Part shown: one piece after another, positions 22,791 through 36,072 of the stretch
How positions within the stretch are numbered: position 1 is the first letter of the stretch
How the letters are laid out: each line of letters begins with the position of its first letter
Assembly (NCBI RefSeq): GCF_009017415.1
Contig: NC_092407.1
Span: 1,054,001-1,118,000 of the forward strand
DNA: 64,000 nucleotides
Reading direction: 5' to 3'
Source: Aspergillus flavus
Lineage: Eukaryota; Ascomycota; Eurotiomycetes; Eurotiales; Aspergillaceae
The notes under the pieces: generated by a model
Seen by the model: only the letters and a program-made list of their open reading frames with translations
What the model was told of the DNA's origin: nothing
Database searches by the model: none
Translations under genes and position numbers: made by a program

Positions 22791-24233
22791 TGCAATGTAA
22801 GATGAGCATGATGCCCGACCACAAGCAGGAGTGAGAGAGGCTCGATAACTCCATTTGACGAAAAGATAATGAAAAATTGAACCTGAGGAGAGAATGCCTA
22901 CCGCCTGGCTGAGTTGTTTACGCGCATATTGCCCCTTACATGAATTTATTCAACCTTAACCCGTTCAGCATGCGCGAAGTAAGGGGCTCGGAAGATAATA
23001 TGGTTCTTAGCCACACCTTAAGGCTAACAAAGGATCAAGTGGAGCATACAAGGCTTATCTGAGCTGCAGTTTCTTTATATCACCTGGAAAGAGAAGTAGC
23101 TTTACAAATGATACTTTACTGGCACAAATACGCCGCAACCGAGGTGAAGATGAGAGAAAAGCAGGTAAGTTGACCAATAAGCCAAGTTCCAGTGACAAAA
23201 AGAGATGAGTAATGAAATACCTACCCAGCCATAGAAAATGTGATTCTGCATTACCAGAAATGAGGCTCATTTTGTGGATTAATCTAACCTGATGGTGTGC
23301 CGTCCTCCGAAAGTTTTACACTCGTATTCGATCGTCATGTACAGCCTCGCCTTGGCACTCCACGGGGTACTGAAATTATTTTTCAATTTATTGCATCTGT
23401 GTCACAATCCTCACTGTAATGGTTCTAATCAGCATGCTAATTGACTCAGCAGCAGAGTCGAGTCGAGTACTGTGGTAGCTAACCAAAGGTCTGGCAGTGA
23501 GATAGCAAGAGCTGACAGTCTTGGACGATATTTAGCGCCCAAGGGACTGCCGCCACCTATTGGTTTTGCTTTTTCTCTTTGAGTAATCTGTTTGCTCCCT
23601 TTTCTTTTCCTGTTTTACTCTGTGGGTTACTGGATACCTGCATGGGGGCTGTGCACCAAAACCGCCAACGAGACCACTCTTCCTCTTGGGGATCATCTTG
23701 CGAGAAATTCTGGTGTGGTGAACCGATTAAATTTGTCGCCATGAAGGTACCCACCGCTCAGATGTCCTAGGTTCAACGTCATGTAACGGGAAGAGAAGAA
23801 TTTCCGGGGATTTCCGAATGGTGCTAAAATACTTAGGGCATGGATTGACATCCCCCGCTTCTCATGCAGCAATCCTCCACTCCCCGCACACTTTGACGTG
23901 GCCGTACCCCAATCGTAGTGAAGATGACTCGATCCTTCAAGCCACGGCTAGCCTCACTGGCGTAACCAGCCTGTCGGGCTGCGATTTCTTGCGTCCGTCA
24001 AACCTTCTGGGTGAGTTTGGGAACAAACAAGCGCACAGGTCGGTGCCGAGACAACCATCAATCAGCGCCCTGATCGCGTCGTCACAGCCTCACCACTTTC
24101 AGAGGCTCTGCACCCCTTCGTATTTGTTTCTTTTTGTCTATAACCGCAGTGAGAGAGCTGAAAGCCTACCCTCCGCCCCGCGCTTAGATCAACTTGCCTC
24201 TTCCCTTTTACATCCAAGCCATACTAGCCAACC
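22791..24233. other. Intergenic between divergent MFS and CorA-like genes
   Basis: A divergent promoter region, probably including the missing first exon of the MFS gene. A plus-strand frame of 139 codons (23818-24237) has no recognisable motif and runs into the CorA-like start; it is more likely 5' leader. Confidence 0.4.
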
Positions 24234-26692
24234 TTGACCATGAGCGGGTCAGTTCAGAACACCATCAGCCCTGACCTAACAGGGTACATCAGAAAGGAAA
24301 GGCTCGAGGCTAGACTACTAAGCCTGTTTGGCAAACCGATCAAAGTTCGCGTAAGGACCTTCGCTGATAGCGCCGGTGTCTCAACGCTGCTGACATACAA
24401 GGTTCATTTGAAAGCATATCAATGAGCGATGGGTTTTTGACGCCCCAAGAATAGTGACTCAGGTACACAACTTTGTGCAACTTCAGTGGCAAATTGATTA
24501 CTAGCCAGTGGCTAATTTGTTCATTCTTTTCTCTAGAATGAGATCGAGTAAGTGGAGATAGTCCAGCACGCGCCATTTACCACAATATGACTTATTGTAT
24601 TTCGATAAAGCGATCTTCGGGATTGAACGAGTATTTTGATCATACGGATATGGATATGGATGAGATGATCACTGGGCTGGGTCTACTCATGTGGCTTTGA
24701 TACCGCAGCAATGTCATTTTATTTTCAAGTACCCTGCTCTATGTAACGTAATTCGCTGCTGGTAGTGTTTGCTTACCTGCAATGATAACTCACGTTACAG
24801 CCTTGGACCAGCATTCCTTAACTTGGCTAATCTGCCTTGTAACTTGAATGGGTGATCGAATCTGGTTATAAGCGACTTATTAGTATCTTGGTATTCCTAA
24901 ATTTACTTCCAGAAGAGTTCTAGTGTGACGCCTAGAACCTACTGGGCACTTACTGTGAGAATGCATACCATCGCACCGCTTCAAGGCAACAGTTGCCGGC
25001 TGAATCCGTTGAAACCTGAGCACTACGGTGCTATACAACCCCATCTCCGTTATCCAACATTTGTTTCTTGTCCGGAAAAGTCAAACTTATACCTATTTGA
25101 CTTTATATGTATGTTGTCAATTCCTGAAACAACCCTCTGGAGCCGGGTTTACTGACTATATTAGCCTCATCGGGTCCCAAAACGGACGGCCCTCACCTAT
25201 TCACCAATAGCGACGATTTCGAGACCCATATCGCGACTACGGCCAAACCACACACACGTATAGTGTTGGTTTTTCTCCTCGCACAGCATTGTAGTAAACA
25301 GACTTACAATTTCCTAGGTCGATATGCTCTCAAAATTCGATGCGCCCTCTCGGAGTCACCGAACAAGCGATGCGAAAGCTCATAAACACATACGGCATCG
25401 ATGCGACCTTCCTCGACCTCGCAGTATCCTTCGGTGACAAGCCACAAAGCGCTGATGCAGGACACGGAGCGATGACAGTGAGACAGAAGGAAGATGGTTC
25501 ATACGGTACTTGACCGACCTGAAAGACGACACGGGAATGACAATGCTGATCTTTCAGACATGCAATATCTCTTTGCATATGCAGAGAACAATGCCGCTCA
25601 GGGGAATGTTCCATGGACGATCCGACAGACATGCGTATTCCACCGATATAATCCTGCGGGATCCGACAATCTCTGGATCTTCTTTCACGCGAGGCCACGA
25701 TCAAAGATGCAGCAGCAGATCGAAGCCGAGATCACTTCGCAACATGCAGGCGTGTCTAAGAGGTGGTACTGGATGCATTTACTCGTGCTTTCGGCATATA
25801 TTGGTAATTGGCGCTGGTGTATCCGCAGTCTGGGCGAGGAGATCGAGAAGACTGTCAGTTTGAAATGCGACCGAGGCTTTTGTGAAGTCGAGTAATGCTA
25901 ATGATCTGCTTAGGTTGATATCGCTCTGACGTTGGATCTCTCTAAGGCTGATCATGATAAAGACGGGCTCATCCGACTATTGACGCCGCAATATTTAGGA
26001 GACAAGCTCCTACCGCTCTCATCTAGACTAAAGGTTGCGTTAGAAACCGTTCGCAAGCTAGATGAAATCAACACACATTTCCAATCCAAGGGGTTTATGA
26101 CTGATGACGACTCACAACGATTTGCAAGCGAGATGGCGTACTACAAAACTACTATCGAAGGGTACAGTAAAAGCGTGGAAGTACTCGAAGGAAAGGTGAA
26201 AGGTATCTCGGATCTGGTATGTCTTTTATCTTATGACCCTATCATGATCATGCTCAGACTTTCTAACGTCACTCATCCACATGTAGTTGGCAGTTGCCCT
26301 AAACCTCAAGGGCCAAACTGTAGCCAATGAAATTAACGACAAGATGCTGCAGCTCACTAGCGAGGCATTCGAAGATAATGCTACTGTCCGGGTTGTCACT
26401 CTAGTCACCCTTATCTACCTTCCTGCTAGCTTCGTCTCCGTGAGTCTCATCCAATATGCATGGTACATGTCAGCTCTAACAATACGTGCAGACTCTCCTC
26501 GGAATGAACCTTTTTGAGTTTGGAGATTCGAATGGGCAAGGGTTCACGATCTCGAAGCAGTTTTGGATCTTCGTCGTGGCTGCAGTACCGCTTACGATGC
26601 TCACCCTGGGATCTTGGTATATCATCACCAAACGGCAGGTGAAACTGCGGCAGAAGAGGAAGGAGGAGAGAGCAGGAAGCAAGATGTGCTGA
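24234..26692 (+). CDS. CorA-like Mg2+ transporter family protein, N-terminal exons uncertain
   Basis: The well-supported part begins near 25320. Exons end or start at 25505/25558, 25853/25914, 26216/26287 and 26439/26492, with the stop at 26690-26692. It encodes the fungal CorA-like cytoplasmic domain (FLDLAVSFGDKP, GAMTVRQKEDGSY, DMQYLFAYAEN, RWYWMHLLVLSAYIGNWRW), a long helix, then TLIYLPASFVS and LLGMNLF. The latter holds the GMN triplet of CorA channels before a second membrane helix and a basic tail (KRQVKLRQKRKEER). The ATG at 24234 (GACCATGAGC context) opens a 54-residue exon (KERLEARLLSLFGKPIKVRV) that fits the N-terminus of this family, but I could not place the exons between about 24400 and 25320. 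Fungal members of this family are mostly uncharacterised, and ion selectivity is not established. Confidence 0.75.
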
Positions 26693-29357
26693 GATATTTT
26701 TCCTTCGTATCTTTCCTTTGTACTTGTCTATTTGCTTCCTCTTTTCATAAGTATATATGTCTCTTGATTGGATATACGAGCGTGGCAAGATAGTCAAGGT
26801 GTTTTAACAACAGCATGGTGTTGGAGGATATGTTCTGCAAATTGCCAAGCAATTTTATACATAACCCATGGATAGATACACATAGAAATCAAGTTTACAT
26901 GCTCAAATAAATTACGCAACCTACAAAAGTACTCTTTATATTCGAATAAGTTGATTATCGAAAGCAATAAGTAGTTCCTGCCTCGAATTTCTCCGGCATC
27001 CAGCTGATCATGTGATTTTTCGAGATAGGATCCTTTCGCCTGGTATCAACTGATCTATAAGATATTCTCTATAGTTGCTGATCTTCGAGCGGATGTCTTA
27101 CTCCGCCCGTCATAATATGGCCTTGTTCTTCATTCCAGGACAAACACCAGACAACTGTAACGGGTGGGAAAGAAGGTACCCTCGGACGAAACTGGCCCAT
27201 ACGGCCGTTACCTCGTGCTCACAGCTTCTTCAAGATCAATTCACCTCCATCATCTAGAGGAACTATAAACGACATATGCTCCACTCTGTCCGAGAGACTC
27301 TATGCCGGATTCTTACATACTGCTCTGATATTCCGGGATAGCTCCTCTAACAGTGCGGGCGTAGAAAGTTATGTCGACTAAGAAGGCTACTCCCCAAAAG
27401 ATGGGCCTTTGATCCCATTCTAGCCGACGACTGGGTAAGTATGTCGCCGGTATTCTAAGCATTCATACTATGGTGAGAACGAAACAGACGGTATTTCTCA
27501 AAGTATTCCGGTACATCTCAAGACAAACAGAAGACAATTTCCCAGGATGGCAGCGCCACGGCAGAGGGAAGGATGTTCCTATTTTTATTACTACATTAGC
27601 CAAGATTGATATTGTTGATGCATCAATCCCGTGTAAAATTAGTCTGGATTCGTACCTACTCTGAGGGCCAGTAGATGTCAGCGAAAGTATAATTTTCTTT
27701 TCTCAATGCTGTCGGTTAGTGCACCGGTACTTTTGTGCCATTGCCAAGAGAAAAAACTATCTACAAGATTGGCTATCGATGGATGCCTGCATCACTCATG
27801 ACTAGGCCAACATGTTTCCGTCTGGACTGGTATCAAATCATGCATCCTGGCATCTGAATGCATTCCTCGGGCCGTGGACCATGCTAGCTTCCATATAAGC
27901 ATGGCATGTGAAGAACACCCTTTCTGTTTATACCTGGGGCGTCTCGCTTTGCTGGTTATGCTGGCCTTCTTCCTCAAGTCAATGCTTCTCTGGAGGTAGG
28001 GAGGCTTCGCGGTTGCTCATCGACGCCTGCTCAACGTGAAACGGTAGCGACTTGTAATCTCGGAAGCTATACGAAGAAATTTTGCGTTCGTTTCTTTCCA
28101 TGGGCTGCCCTGTCGAATTTCCGCAGTGACAATCTTCGGACACCGGTTTTGAGACCTTCCTGATATGGTATTCTTCCCTCGTATTGAGATCAGGCAGCGT
28201 CAAGGGGAGGAAAATTCCCCTAGCAATCATGCGATATTGAAATTCGGAGAAACCGTCTCTCCCTTCCACCATCCGGCACAACCGGAGGACGTAAAATGCA
28301 GCGTTAATTAATGCAAGAGAATTCTTCCTCCACCTATAGTACCAAAGCGTGCGCCACAACGAATCCTAGAAGTCGAAGTGCAGATGAAACTGAGACACTA
28401 AAGCCGTTTTGCCTTTGCCAGACTGACCCACTAGGTGGATCATTCAAAATTCGGAAAATTCATAGCATGCATCTCAGTGAGCCAAACCCTTGTCGTATAC
28501 TCAGGCTGCCGGAATCAATTGTCCGACGATATCGAGGACATTTCATCAATCCAGAACACCACAATACTTGGTTAGAGAATGATGTGACGATCCCTTTGTG
28601 AGGTGTCAAAGCGCCAGGCTGATCCGGAGATTTGCCGAATATGACAAATCCGTATTGGTGATTCTGACCGTTGATCCCTCTCTATTTTCTGGAAAAAGAT
28701 GAGACCCCTGATTCAGGGATTTCAGGCAACCCAATTTAGGGTAGATTAAACCGACAAGTTAAGGCTCAAAATGGATAAATCCATGATGCCGGGTAATCCG
28801 TACCTTCGGTCCCAGCCAACGGGATATCACAAATCACCCTGGCTTGAAACCACGACGAATAGGCAGCACCGGAGAATAAACGGCAAAACCTTTTAGTGAG
28901 CTAGCGAACTTTACCAGAGGAACCATGTGGGCTAGCTCCTTTCCGATGTACCGAAAGGACCACGATGCCCGATGCCCACTGGCACAAGTAGGGACCTAGC
29001 TCCCTCAGAGTGAGACAAGCATGAGACAAAGGGTGGGATATGGGCGAGGGAGTTCGGCAGATGAGCACCTATTATCCCGATTGTTGGACGAAAGATGAAC
29101 TGAGGACTGACGGTGGGGCCGAGCCTTACCGGATCTTGGCTTGAACCCCTAGGGCCCATGGGTCCGCTATGCCCTAAACGCCTCCTAGGGCTGCGCTCGT
29201 CGTTAGAGGTTGATGATACTGATAATAGCACGGTGGAACAGTCTCGTAGTGGAGATTTTCGTTCCACCAATAACTGAATTATTTCGGTATCATGGAAAAC
29301 AGGCCCACGCTATCGCCAAGCTCAAGATCCGAAGCTTAAGTATGGAGAACCATGAGG
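26693..29357. other. Long intergenic stretch, no supported gene
   Basis: About 2.7 kb. Minus-strand frame 27979-28359 (126 codons) and plus-strand frame 28311-28601 lack recognisable domains. A plus-strand frame at 27470 starts like a histone H3 tail by chance only. No repeats or RNA genes were recognised. The right end is the polygalacturonase promoter. Confidence 0.4.
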
Positions 29358-29365
29358 TATAAAAA
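29358..29365 (+). promoter_or_regulatory. TATA box of the endopolygalacturonase gene
   Basis: TATAAAAA about 150 bp before the ATG, followed by a pyrimidine-rich leader with CATTCATTCAC before the start, typical of strongly induced Aspergillus pectinase genes. Confidence 0.6.
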
Positions 29366-29511
29366 GTCTCGTTGTCCAGGGCTTTCAGGGAATTCTTCAA
29401 CACCAAATCACTGCTTTCATTCGTTTGCTTTCCTTGTCTCTGTTGAACAGGCCCTATACATTCATTTATTCATTCTCGTACGTTCTGTTGACCAGAACCC
29501 ATTCATTCACT

Positions 29512-30737
29512 ATGCATTTCCAACTTCTCGGCCTCGCCGCCCTCGGCTCTCTCGCCGCTGCTGCTCCCGCCCCTTCTCGCACCTCTGAACTGGTTGAGAG
29601 AGGCTCTTCTTGCACTTTCACCTCCGCTGCTCAGGCCTCTGCGAGCGCCAAGAGCTGCTCCAACATCGTCCTCAAGAACATCGCTGTCCCTGCTGGAGAG
29701 ACTCTTGACCTGTCCAAGGCCAAGGACGGTGCCACCGTACGTTCAACCAACTGTACAATATTCAGTACACGACAGATTAGTTAATTCAATCCATCTTTTA
29801 GATCACCTTCGAGGGCACCACCACCTTCGGCTACAAGGAATGGAAGGGACCCCTGATCCGCTTCGGTGGTAACAAAATCACCGTCACCCAGGCCGCCGGC
29901 GCTGTCATTGACGGCCAGGGCTCCCGCTGGTGGGACGGCAAGGGCACCAACGGTGGCAAGACCAAGCCCAAGTTCATCTACGCCCACAAGCTCCAGTCCT
30001 CGACCATCAAGGGTTTGCACGTTAAGAACTCCCCCGTCCAGGTCTTCAGCGTCCAGGGTAACGACGTCCACCTGACCGACATCACCATCGACAACTCGGA
30101 TGGTGATAACAATGGTGGTCACAACACCGATGCTTTCGACGTTAGCGAGAGTAACGGTGTCTACATCACCGGTGCCAATGTCAAGAACCAGGATGACTGC
30201 CTGGCCATCAACTCTGGTGAGGTAAGTAGCTCAGAATACTTTCATCCCCCTTGACGCACAGATATTGACATGGCACAGAACATCGAATTCACCGGCGCTA
30301 CCTGCTCCGGCGGTCACGGTATCTCCATCGGTTCCATCGGTAACCGCGACAGCAACACCGTCAAGAACGTCAAGGTTGCCGACTCCACCGTCGTCGACTC
30401 CGACAACGGTATCCGTATCAAGACCATCTCTGGTGCTACCGGCTCTGTCAGCGGCGTGACCTACGAGAACATCACCCTCAAGAACATCAAGAAGAACGGT
30501 ATCGTCATCGAGCAGGACTACAAGAACGGTGGCCCCACCGGCAAGCCCACCACCGGTGTCCCCATCACTGACCTCACTGTCAACGGTGTCACTGGCTCCG
30601 TTGCCAGCAAGGCCACCCCCGTCTACATCCTCTGCGGCAAGGGCAGCTGCTCTGACTGGACCTGGAAGGGTGTCAGCATCTCCGGTGGCAAGAAGTCTGA
30701 TAAGTGCCAGAACATTCCTTCTGGCGCTTCTTGCTAA
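29512..30737 (+). CDS. pecA: Secreted endopolygalacturonase (GH28)
   Basis: Exons 29512-29736, 29802-30221 and 30279-30737 join in frame to 367 residues. It cleaves alpha-1,4-galacturonan in plant pectin. The signal peptide [17 protein letters not shown] is followed by a short propeptide ending near VERG. GH28 motifs are complete: NTDAFDVS and [10 protein letters not shown] (the three catalytic Asp), [10 protein letters not shown] (catalytic His) and RIKTISG (substrate-binding Arg/Lys). Cysteines pair as expected at both ends, with [11 protein letters not shown] and the final SGASC. Strong C-ending codon bias marks high expression. The sequence closely resembles what I recall of pecA from A. 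flavus/A. parasiticus, so the symbol is by recall and not by search. Confidence 0.95.
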
Positions 30738-31740
30738 GCGAACAATGCTTGATCGCGTGTTTGGCTCTGGTGTATAGATACCCAGGGCGCAGGCCACTCT
30801 CAATTACTTTACTTGGTGTACCATAGATATATATGTCATATAATATAAGTATCAACATCTGGCTGTGTACACATATTTTTCTATAAGTATTTTGTTCAGT
30901 TATTGTATACATTATCTGTTTGTAGAACTCATGCTACTACGGAATGTATAACGGCAAAGATCGAGTTCGAATAGCATATCCAGTACACAAACCTGTCTAA
31001 CCCACGGATATAGAGAGTACTTGAAGCAATCAAAGCCTTCCATCATCCTCCAGCGAGACCGCAAAAGTTCTAATATATCGGGATCCGTTAACGGAAAGCG
31101 TGTCTGTACTTCATTCCGATACTTCTATAATTCAGGATTTACTGCCTATACGGGGGTTGAGTCATTAGCGACTCATTGGCGACTCACGTAATATACCTGG
31201 CCCATAGTAATTACTTTCAACAGGACAAAAAAAAATGCGAGGAACTGGAGACAAACTATTATCTAACCAGCTATCCATAGTGGTTCTTACGATCCATCAT
31301 GCATGATGGACGATATTCCGAAAATGGAAATAGACTAACCCCAATATCGGGAGTGTTGTCAGTCCAGGACCGAGCCTTCGGTTAGCGTTATTTCTGTGTT
31401 CTCATGAATAGTCGCTCTTATTGGACGAAATGGCAATGCGCTAACTCCAATGTCGGGGTCATGTCTTGGCATATCGAATCTCTTTCTATACGGTCGACAA
31501 GATTCTGGATAAATAAGGTCGGCACGACCCATTGACCGCAGAAAGCTTTCACTAACTGTTTTGTCACTAAGAAACATATGGTCTTCGTCGCATCGCACCA
31601 TGCCTGACGAAGAAAAGAATAAACAGCCTGTGGGTGCTACCTGAACTCGTAGTGGCTATCTACTCACGGCAAGGTTGATAGGAACCGGCAGCTGGTCGGG
31701 AGACATATCCGCTGATGGACATGGGAAATGGCATAGTTGG
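30738..31740. other. Intergenic
   Basis: It holds the AT-rich 3' UTR of the polygalacturonase gene and the promoter of the MFS gene. Minus-strand frame 31359-31601 is not convincing. Between 31715 and 31740 lies a second ATG in a different frame that reads into a conserved MFS N-terminal motif; see the MFS entry. Confidence 0.4.
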
Positions 31741-33306
31741 ATGGGAGAGTCAGGACGACCCGTTAAATCCCAGGTAAGATTCTAACATCATGGCTACAGA
31801 AAGACTATATTGCTCACACCAGAACGAAAGAAACTACCCTCCGTCTCGCAAATGGTTCCAGTTAGCGACAGTTAGCATCATCACGTTCATTAGGTAAGAG
31901 ACCGAGACATATGCAACCATCCAGGGCTTTAGCATTGACAACTAGCTTTCAGCCCATTTGCGTCATCGGTATTCGCACCCGGTGTCAGTCTTGCCGATCA
32001 AGAATTCGGGAACACATCCTCCATACGCAGCTCTTTTGCGGTAACAGCGTATCTCTTCGGCTATTTTGTGCGTTTATACACCGAACTGCTAGTTTAGAGT
32101 GGGTCGCTAACAGGTTCATAATGGCAGAGTGGTCCCTTGGTTCTATCTCCACTCAGTGAGGTATGTGGTCGTCGAATCACGTTGAACGCGGCCACGTCGA
32201 TCTTTGTGCTGTTTCAAATCGGCTGTGCCCTTGCGCCCAATCTCTCGGCCTTGATCGTCTTTCGTTTCTTCACTGGCTTTGGAGGATCCGGCTGTCTAAC
32301 CATTGGAGGCGGCGTGATTGCCGACCTTTTCGAGGCGGAGCAACGCGGACTGGCCTTGTCCTTTTTCTCGTTCGGTCCGTTATTCGCACCAGTAATAGGA
32401 CCAATTTGCGGGGGATACATTGCGCAACGTGCGGGGTGGCGATGGACATTCTGGGTGCTGGTCATCGTAGGGGGCACGCTGACCGGTATAGTCATGGTGA
32501 CCAACCGAGAGACCAACCCGACCGTGCTCATCAGGCGGAAGACAGTGGCCCTGCGCAAGGAGTTGAACCGCCCCGAGCTTCGCAGCTGTTATGAGATGGA
32601 AGGCGAGACACGCGGGCCAGCGACTCTCTTGTTGAGAACATCCACCCGGGTCATCAAACTGTTGGCCACCTCGCCCATCGTACTGATCATGGCCCTCTAT
32701 ATTGCGTCAGTTTATGGCTGTCTCTATCTTCTGTTCACCACTATCACATCAGTCTTCCAGAACCAGTATGGTTGGAGTGTAGAAACGAGTGGTCTCGCAT
32801 ATATCGGTTTGGGGCTAGGCTTTTTCGCGGGCCAGGTAGTGTTCGCTCTCACAAGCGATCGGATCCTTATCCGACTGAAACGACGGAATAATAACATACT
32901 GGAACCCGAAATGCGTCTCCCGTTGTGCTTGCCATTTGCACTCTTCGTGCCGATCTCCTTTTTCTGGTATGGCTGGTCTGTTCAGGAAAAGACACATTGG
33001 ATCGTTCCCATTATCGGACTGTTTCCCTTCGCCTTCGGCATAATCGGCATCTTTGGCACGCTGCAGGCATATATTATTGACTCTTACCCTCGCTATGCGG
33101 CATCCGGTATTGGAGCATTGACAGTTACTCGGTCCCTCTTCGGTGCATTACTGCCCTTGGCAGGACCGCCGATGTACGAAAAGCTGGGATACGGTTGGGG
33201 GAATTCGCTCCTAGGCTTTGTGACACTGGCGATGGTCTTGCTGCCTATCCTTTTTCGTCGCATCGGTGCATCTCTCCGACAGAAGTTCACAGTTGATCTA
33301 GAATAG
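31741..33306 (+). CDS. DHA1-type MFS multidrug transporter
   Basis: Exons 31741-31773, 31823-31893, 31953-32067 and 32128-33306 join in frame to about 465 residues with 12 predicted spans. The typical DHA1 blocks are present: SRKWFQLATVSIITFISPFASSVFAPG, FAVTAYLFGYFSGPLVLSPLSEVCGRR (motif A), RFFTGFGGSGCLTIGGGVIADLF, GPLFAPVIGPICGGYIA (motif C) and the late RYAASGIGALTVTRS block. It should export drugs or small metabolites at the plasma membrane by proton antiport. The start is odd. ATG 31741 gives MGESGRPVKSQ, but a frame one base off, starting at 31715, reads GWESQDDPLNP. This is the conserved pre-TM1 W...DDPxNP motif, so a one-base loss in exon 1 is likely. The gene faces away from the PG gene and converges on a Zn2Cys6 regulator 133 bp downstream. 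Confidence 0.85.
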
Positions 33307-33439
33307 TACAATAAGGAAGCCAGTAATGGTCTTGATAATTGCACAGTTAGACCGTTCCCCATGATGATGGATTCAGTGTCAAATGCCAGGTGTACCTCAG
33401 CCATACAGAGCGGGCAGCTTATTGGCCTTCCAACCGGCG

Positions 33440-36072
33440 TTACAGCAGCCCCTCTGAAGCGAACAGATCACCGATCATATCACTAAAGTCGATCGGCCCG
33501 GTGCCGTCAATCATATATCCATAGTCGTCTCCGCCAATTCCGTAATCTTGGGCGAGTGTGGAGGGTAGGGAATTGTGTTCCGTAATGTCACGACTAGTGA
33601 ATGGCGTATGATACATGGCCTGGTCAGACTGCATCGGAAAGGAAGTAGAGGCACCGGAGCTTTGAGCTGCGTTGAGCATCGGAGGGCCTTGACTGGTGCT
33701 CCCTTCTGTACTAGCAATTGGAAATGGTCTCTGAGAGAGGCTTTCTGCCGATATCCCCGTCGTTGCCAGAACTGGCATTGAGTCACTTTCTCTCCCGCCC
33801 GGCAACATGCCCTGATTATCCGACACATTGGTCCTGGATACAAACCTAAATGTCCTCTCAGCCAGAGCGGTGGTGTGTGAGTCAGAAGCTTGTGCTGAGG
33901 GACTAGATACAGCATTCTGTGGAGACAGGTCCCTTGTTCCAGTAGGAAGAATTGCCGTTGTCAAAAGCTACACAGCCTCTCAATAAAATATTCCGTCCGC
34001 ATATCGGGGTAATTGCGATACATACCTTGACCGCAATGCTGATTCTTTTTGCGAGAGTTGTATATGGCTCCAAGAGGGTCATGAGATCCCGAGCAGTGCG
34101 CAGCTCTGCTAGAGCCATGTCCTCAATTGATGAACCTTTCCTTGCTAAGATTATATAGAGCATGGTTAGGGATGCGGCCAAAATCATGTTCGAGATATCC
34201 CAATGTACGCCGTGAAAAAGTCCCCTGTGATACATGTCCTGCGCAAGCCGAATGATGTTGCGACTAGCGTCTACACAGGCGGAAGCATACGAGGGGAAGC
34301 CATCTGCTGATCTGATTTCGCCAGTGGACGAAGTAACTAGGTAATGCAGGAAAGGCCGGTACAGATAAATCTGAGCATGTGCGTACGACATGCATAGCTC
34401 GTATTGTGCACTGCACGATGTCATATCAGAACAAAATGCCGAGGAAAGTCATTGGGCTTGTGGGAAGTCGGGCCTACCGTTCGATTTGCAGCGGATGCTT
34501 CTCTTGACCGAGGCGAAGGTACGGAGGGAGCGAAGCAAGCCAGGACCGAAGCTCACTCTCTAGTCCCCGGACCGTGTCTTTACTCACTAAATGGCGCAAT
34601 GGCCCCGGGTTGTGGGTTTTCTTGACGCCTTTCAATGGATACAGTCGCTTAGTCACATGGCCTAGGATGTTATGTAGTCGGAAACATGCGACGCTGGCAA
34701 CAGTTGGGTTCCATCGTGCCACATTATGCGGGCTGTCGGAACGTGTCTCCGTGGGACGATGTCTACTCTCGCACTCGACACTCGGATACTCAAGATCAAG
34801 CTCGTCGCACCCAATCGGCATAGGTAACCCACCGGTAATGGAGACACATGCTAGAAGGTGACGTGTCGTCCAGAAAACGTGCTTTTTGTCTTCACGAGTA
34901 AATGCATCATCCGTCTCAGCAATTTGATGATATTTCATACGTAGTGCCAATGAGAAAGTGTAGGAGAGAGCTGAGAAGCTTGAGCTGATACGGGCGGTGT
35001 ATAGTAGAAAGATATTCATGTAGAGGATGGCCTGGAGAGTGACCAAGTCGTTACAGCCTTGCAGATCAGCCAGGCTACGGCATGTTTCGAAGTATTGGGT
35101 GCTATTGCTGTCAGCTCTTTAACCGTTGAGGCGGGAATCCAGGAATAACATACCCTTCCACTATGTATGCGTCCCGAGATCCTTCATCATCTATTTCAAA
35201 CAGACATCCCAAAGCCATAAGGGAAAATAGCAGTGCAAGATATCGGTATTCTTCGCCGCTATAGTCACTGACTTTCAAGGTAAACAGTAAGGGGAAGACG
35301 GAATCGAAAGTCGGCCGGTGTATAAAATTGTGTAAAAAGTGCGCACTGAAAGCCAGATTGACCAGATGGCGCGCTCTGTCCTGCGGTGGCAATGATATTG
35401 GTTGACCCAGGCCATTTCCCAATGTGAATAATTTTGGCGCCGGCACATTCCTTGCTCGGACTCGGTTTTCAGCATCTGCCCCGGGCCAGTTTCCCAGTTC
35501 ATCTTTTAAACGCCTTACAAAGTCCATGTGAGCGGCAGAGTGCAGAAAGCGAGCCTCGCCTTCATTTTCGAGAGCCGAGGGAAGTGTGGCGTTGGGAACA
35601 CGGCCAATAGTGTCTAAAACTGAATTGTCGTTGAGATTTCCCTGGCGAGAATCCACCACTTCTGCAGACCCGACGGGAACAGATGCAGTTGTGAGTACAT
35701 CTCGCTGTTGACACGACTCTTCTACAGCCTTCATGCGCTTCTCAAGATGTTCAATTCGGTCAAGCTGGGCCGGGCTCCTCTTCCTCCGCCGCCGTTGAGA
35801 GAATACACAATCTTATCTAATCAGCGGCGCCCATCAATCCAGAGAGGTTACGAGATTGTACCATTGAACGACTCACGACAATGGCTACACGGGTACGTCC
35901 TGTCGCATTTAATTTTCATCCTCCGGCACACGTCGCAGGCCCCATTCGCTCGGGGCGCGGCTGGAGCGTCCATGCTTGTCGATGGCCCGGAGGTGCCATT
36001 GGAGCCGCGAGTAGCATCAGCTTTAGCATCAATTCCAAAGGCTCGGAATTGCTGTAGTGTCGGGTTCATCAT
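33440..36072 (-). CDS. Zn(II)2Cys6 fungal transcription factor
   Basis: Five exons: 36072-35862, 35811-35154, 35101 to about 34479, then two more ending at the stop 33440. The zinc cluster is split by the first intron. With donor GTACAA and acceptor ATAAG it reads CDVCRRMKIKC, then six residues, CSHCRESFND and CVFS, giving the perfect spacing C-x2-C-x6-C-x6-C-x2-C-x6-C followed by a basic RRRRKR linker and a coiled-coil start (LDRIEHLEKRMKAVEE). The fungal_trans middle homology region is clear: HFLHNFIHRPTFDSVFP, YLALLFSLMALGCLFE, TGGLPMPIGCDELDLEYP and CMSYAHAQIYLYRPFLHYL. The last 170 residues are Ser/Thr/Gln-rich and acidic at the end (GPIDFSDMIGDLFASEG), a probable activation domain. It sits between two DHA1 transporters and may control them. 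Confidence 0.9.

Noticed and set aside
27470..27664. Frame starting MVRTKQT, like a histone H3 tail
   Set aside because: Only six residues match; the rest has no histone-fold similarity and lies in a gene-poor stretch.
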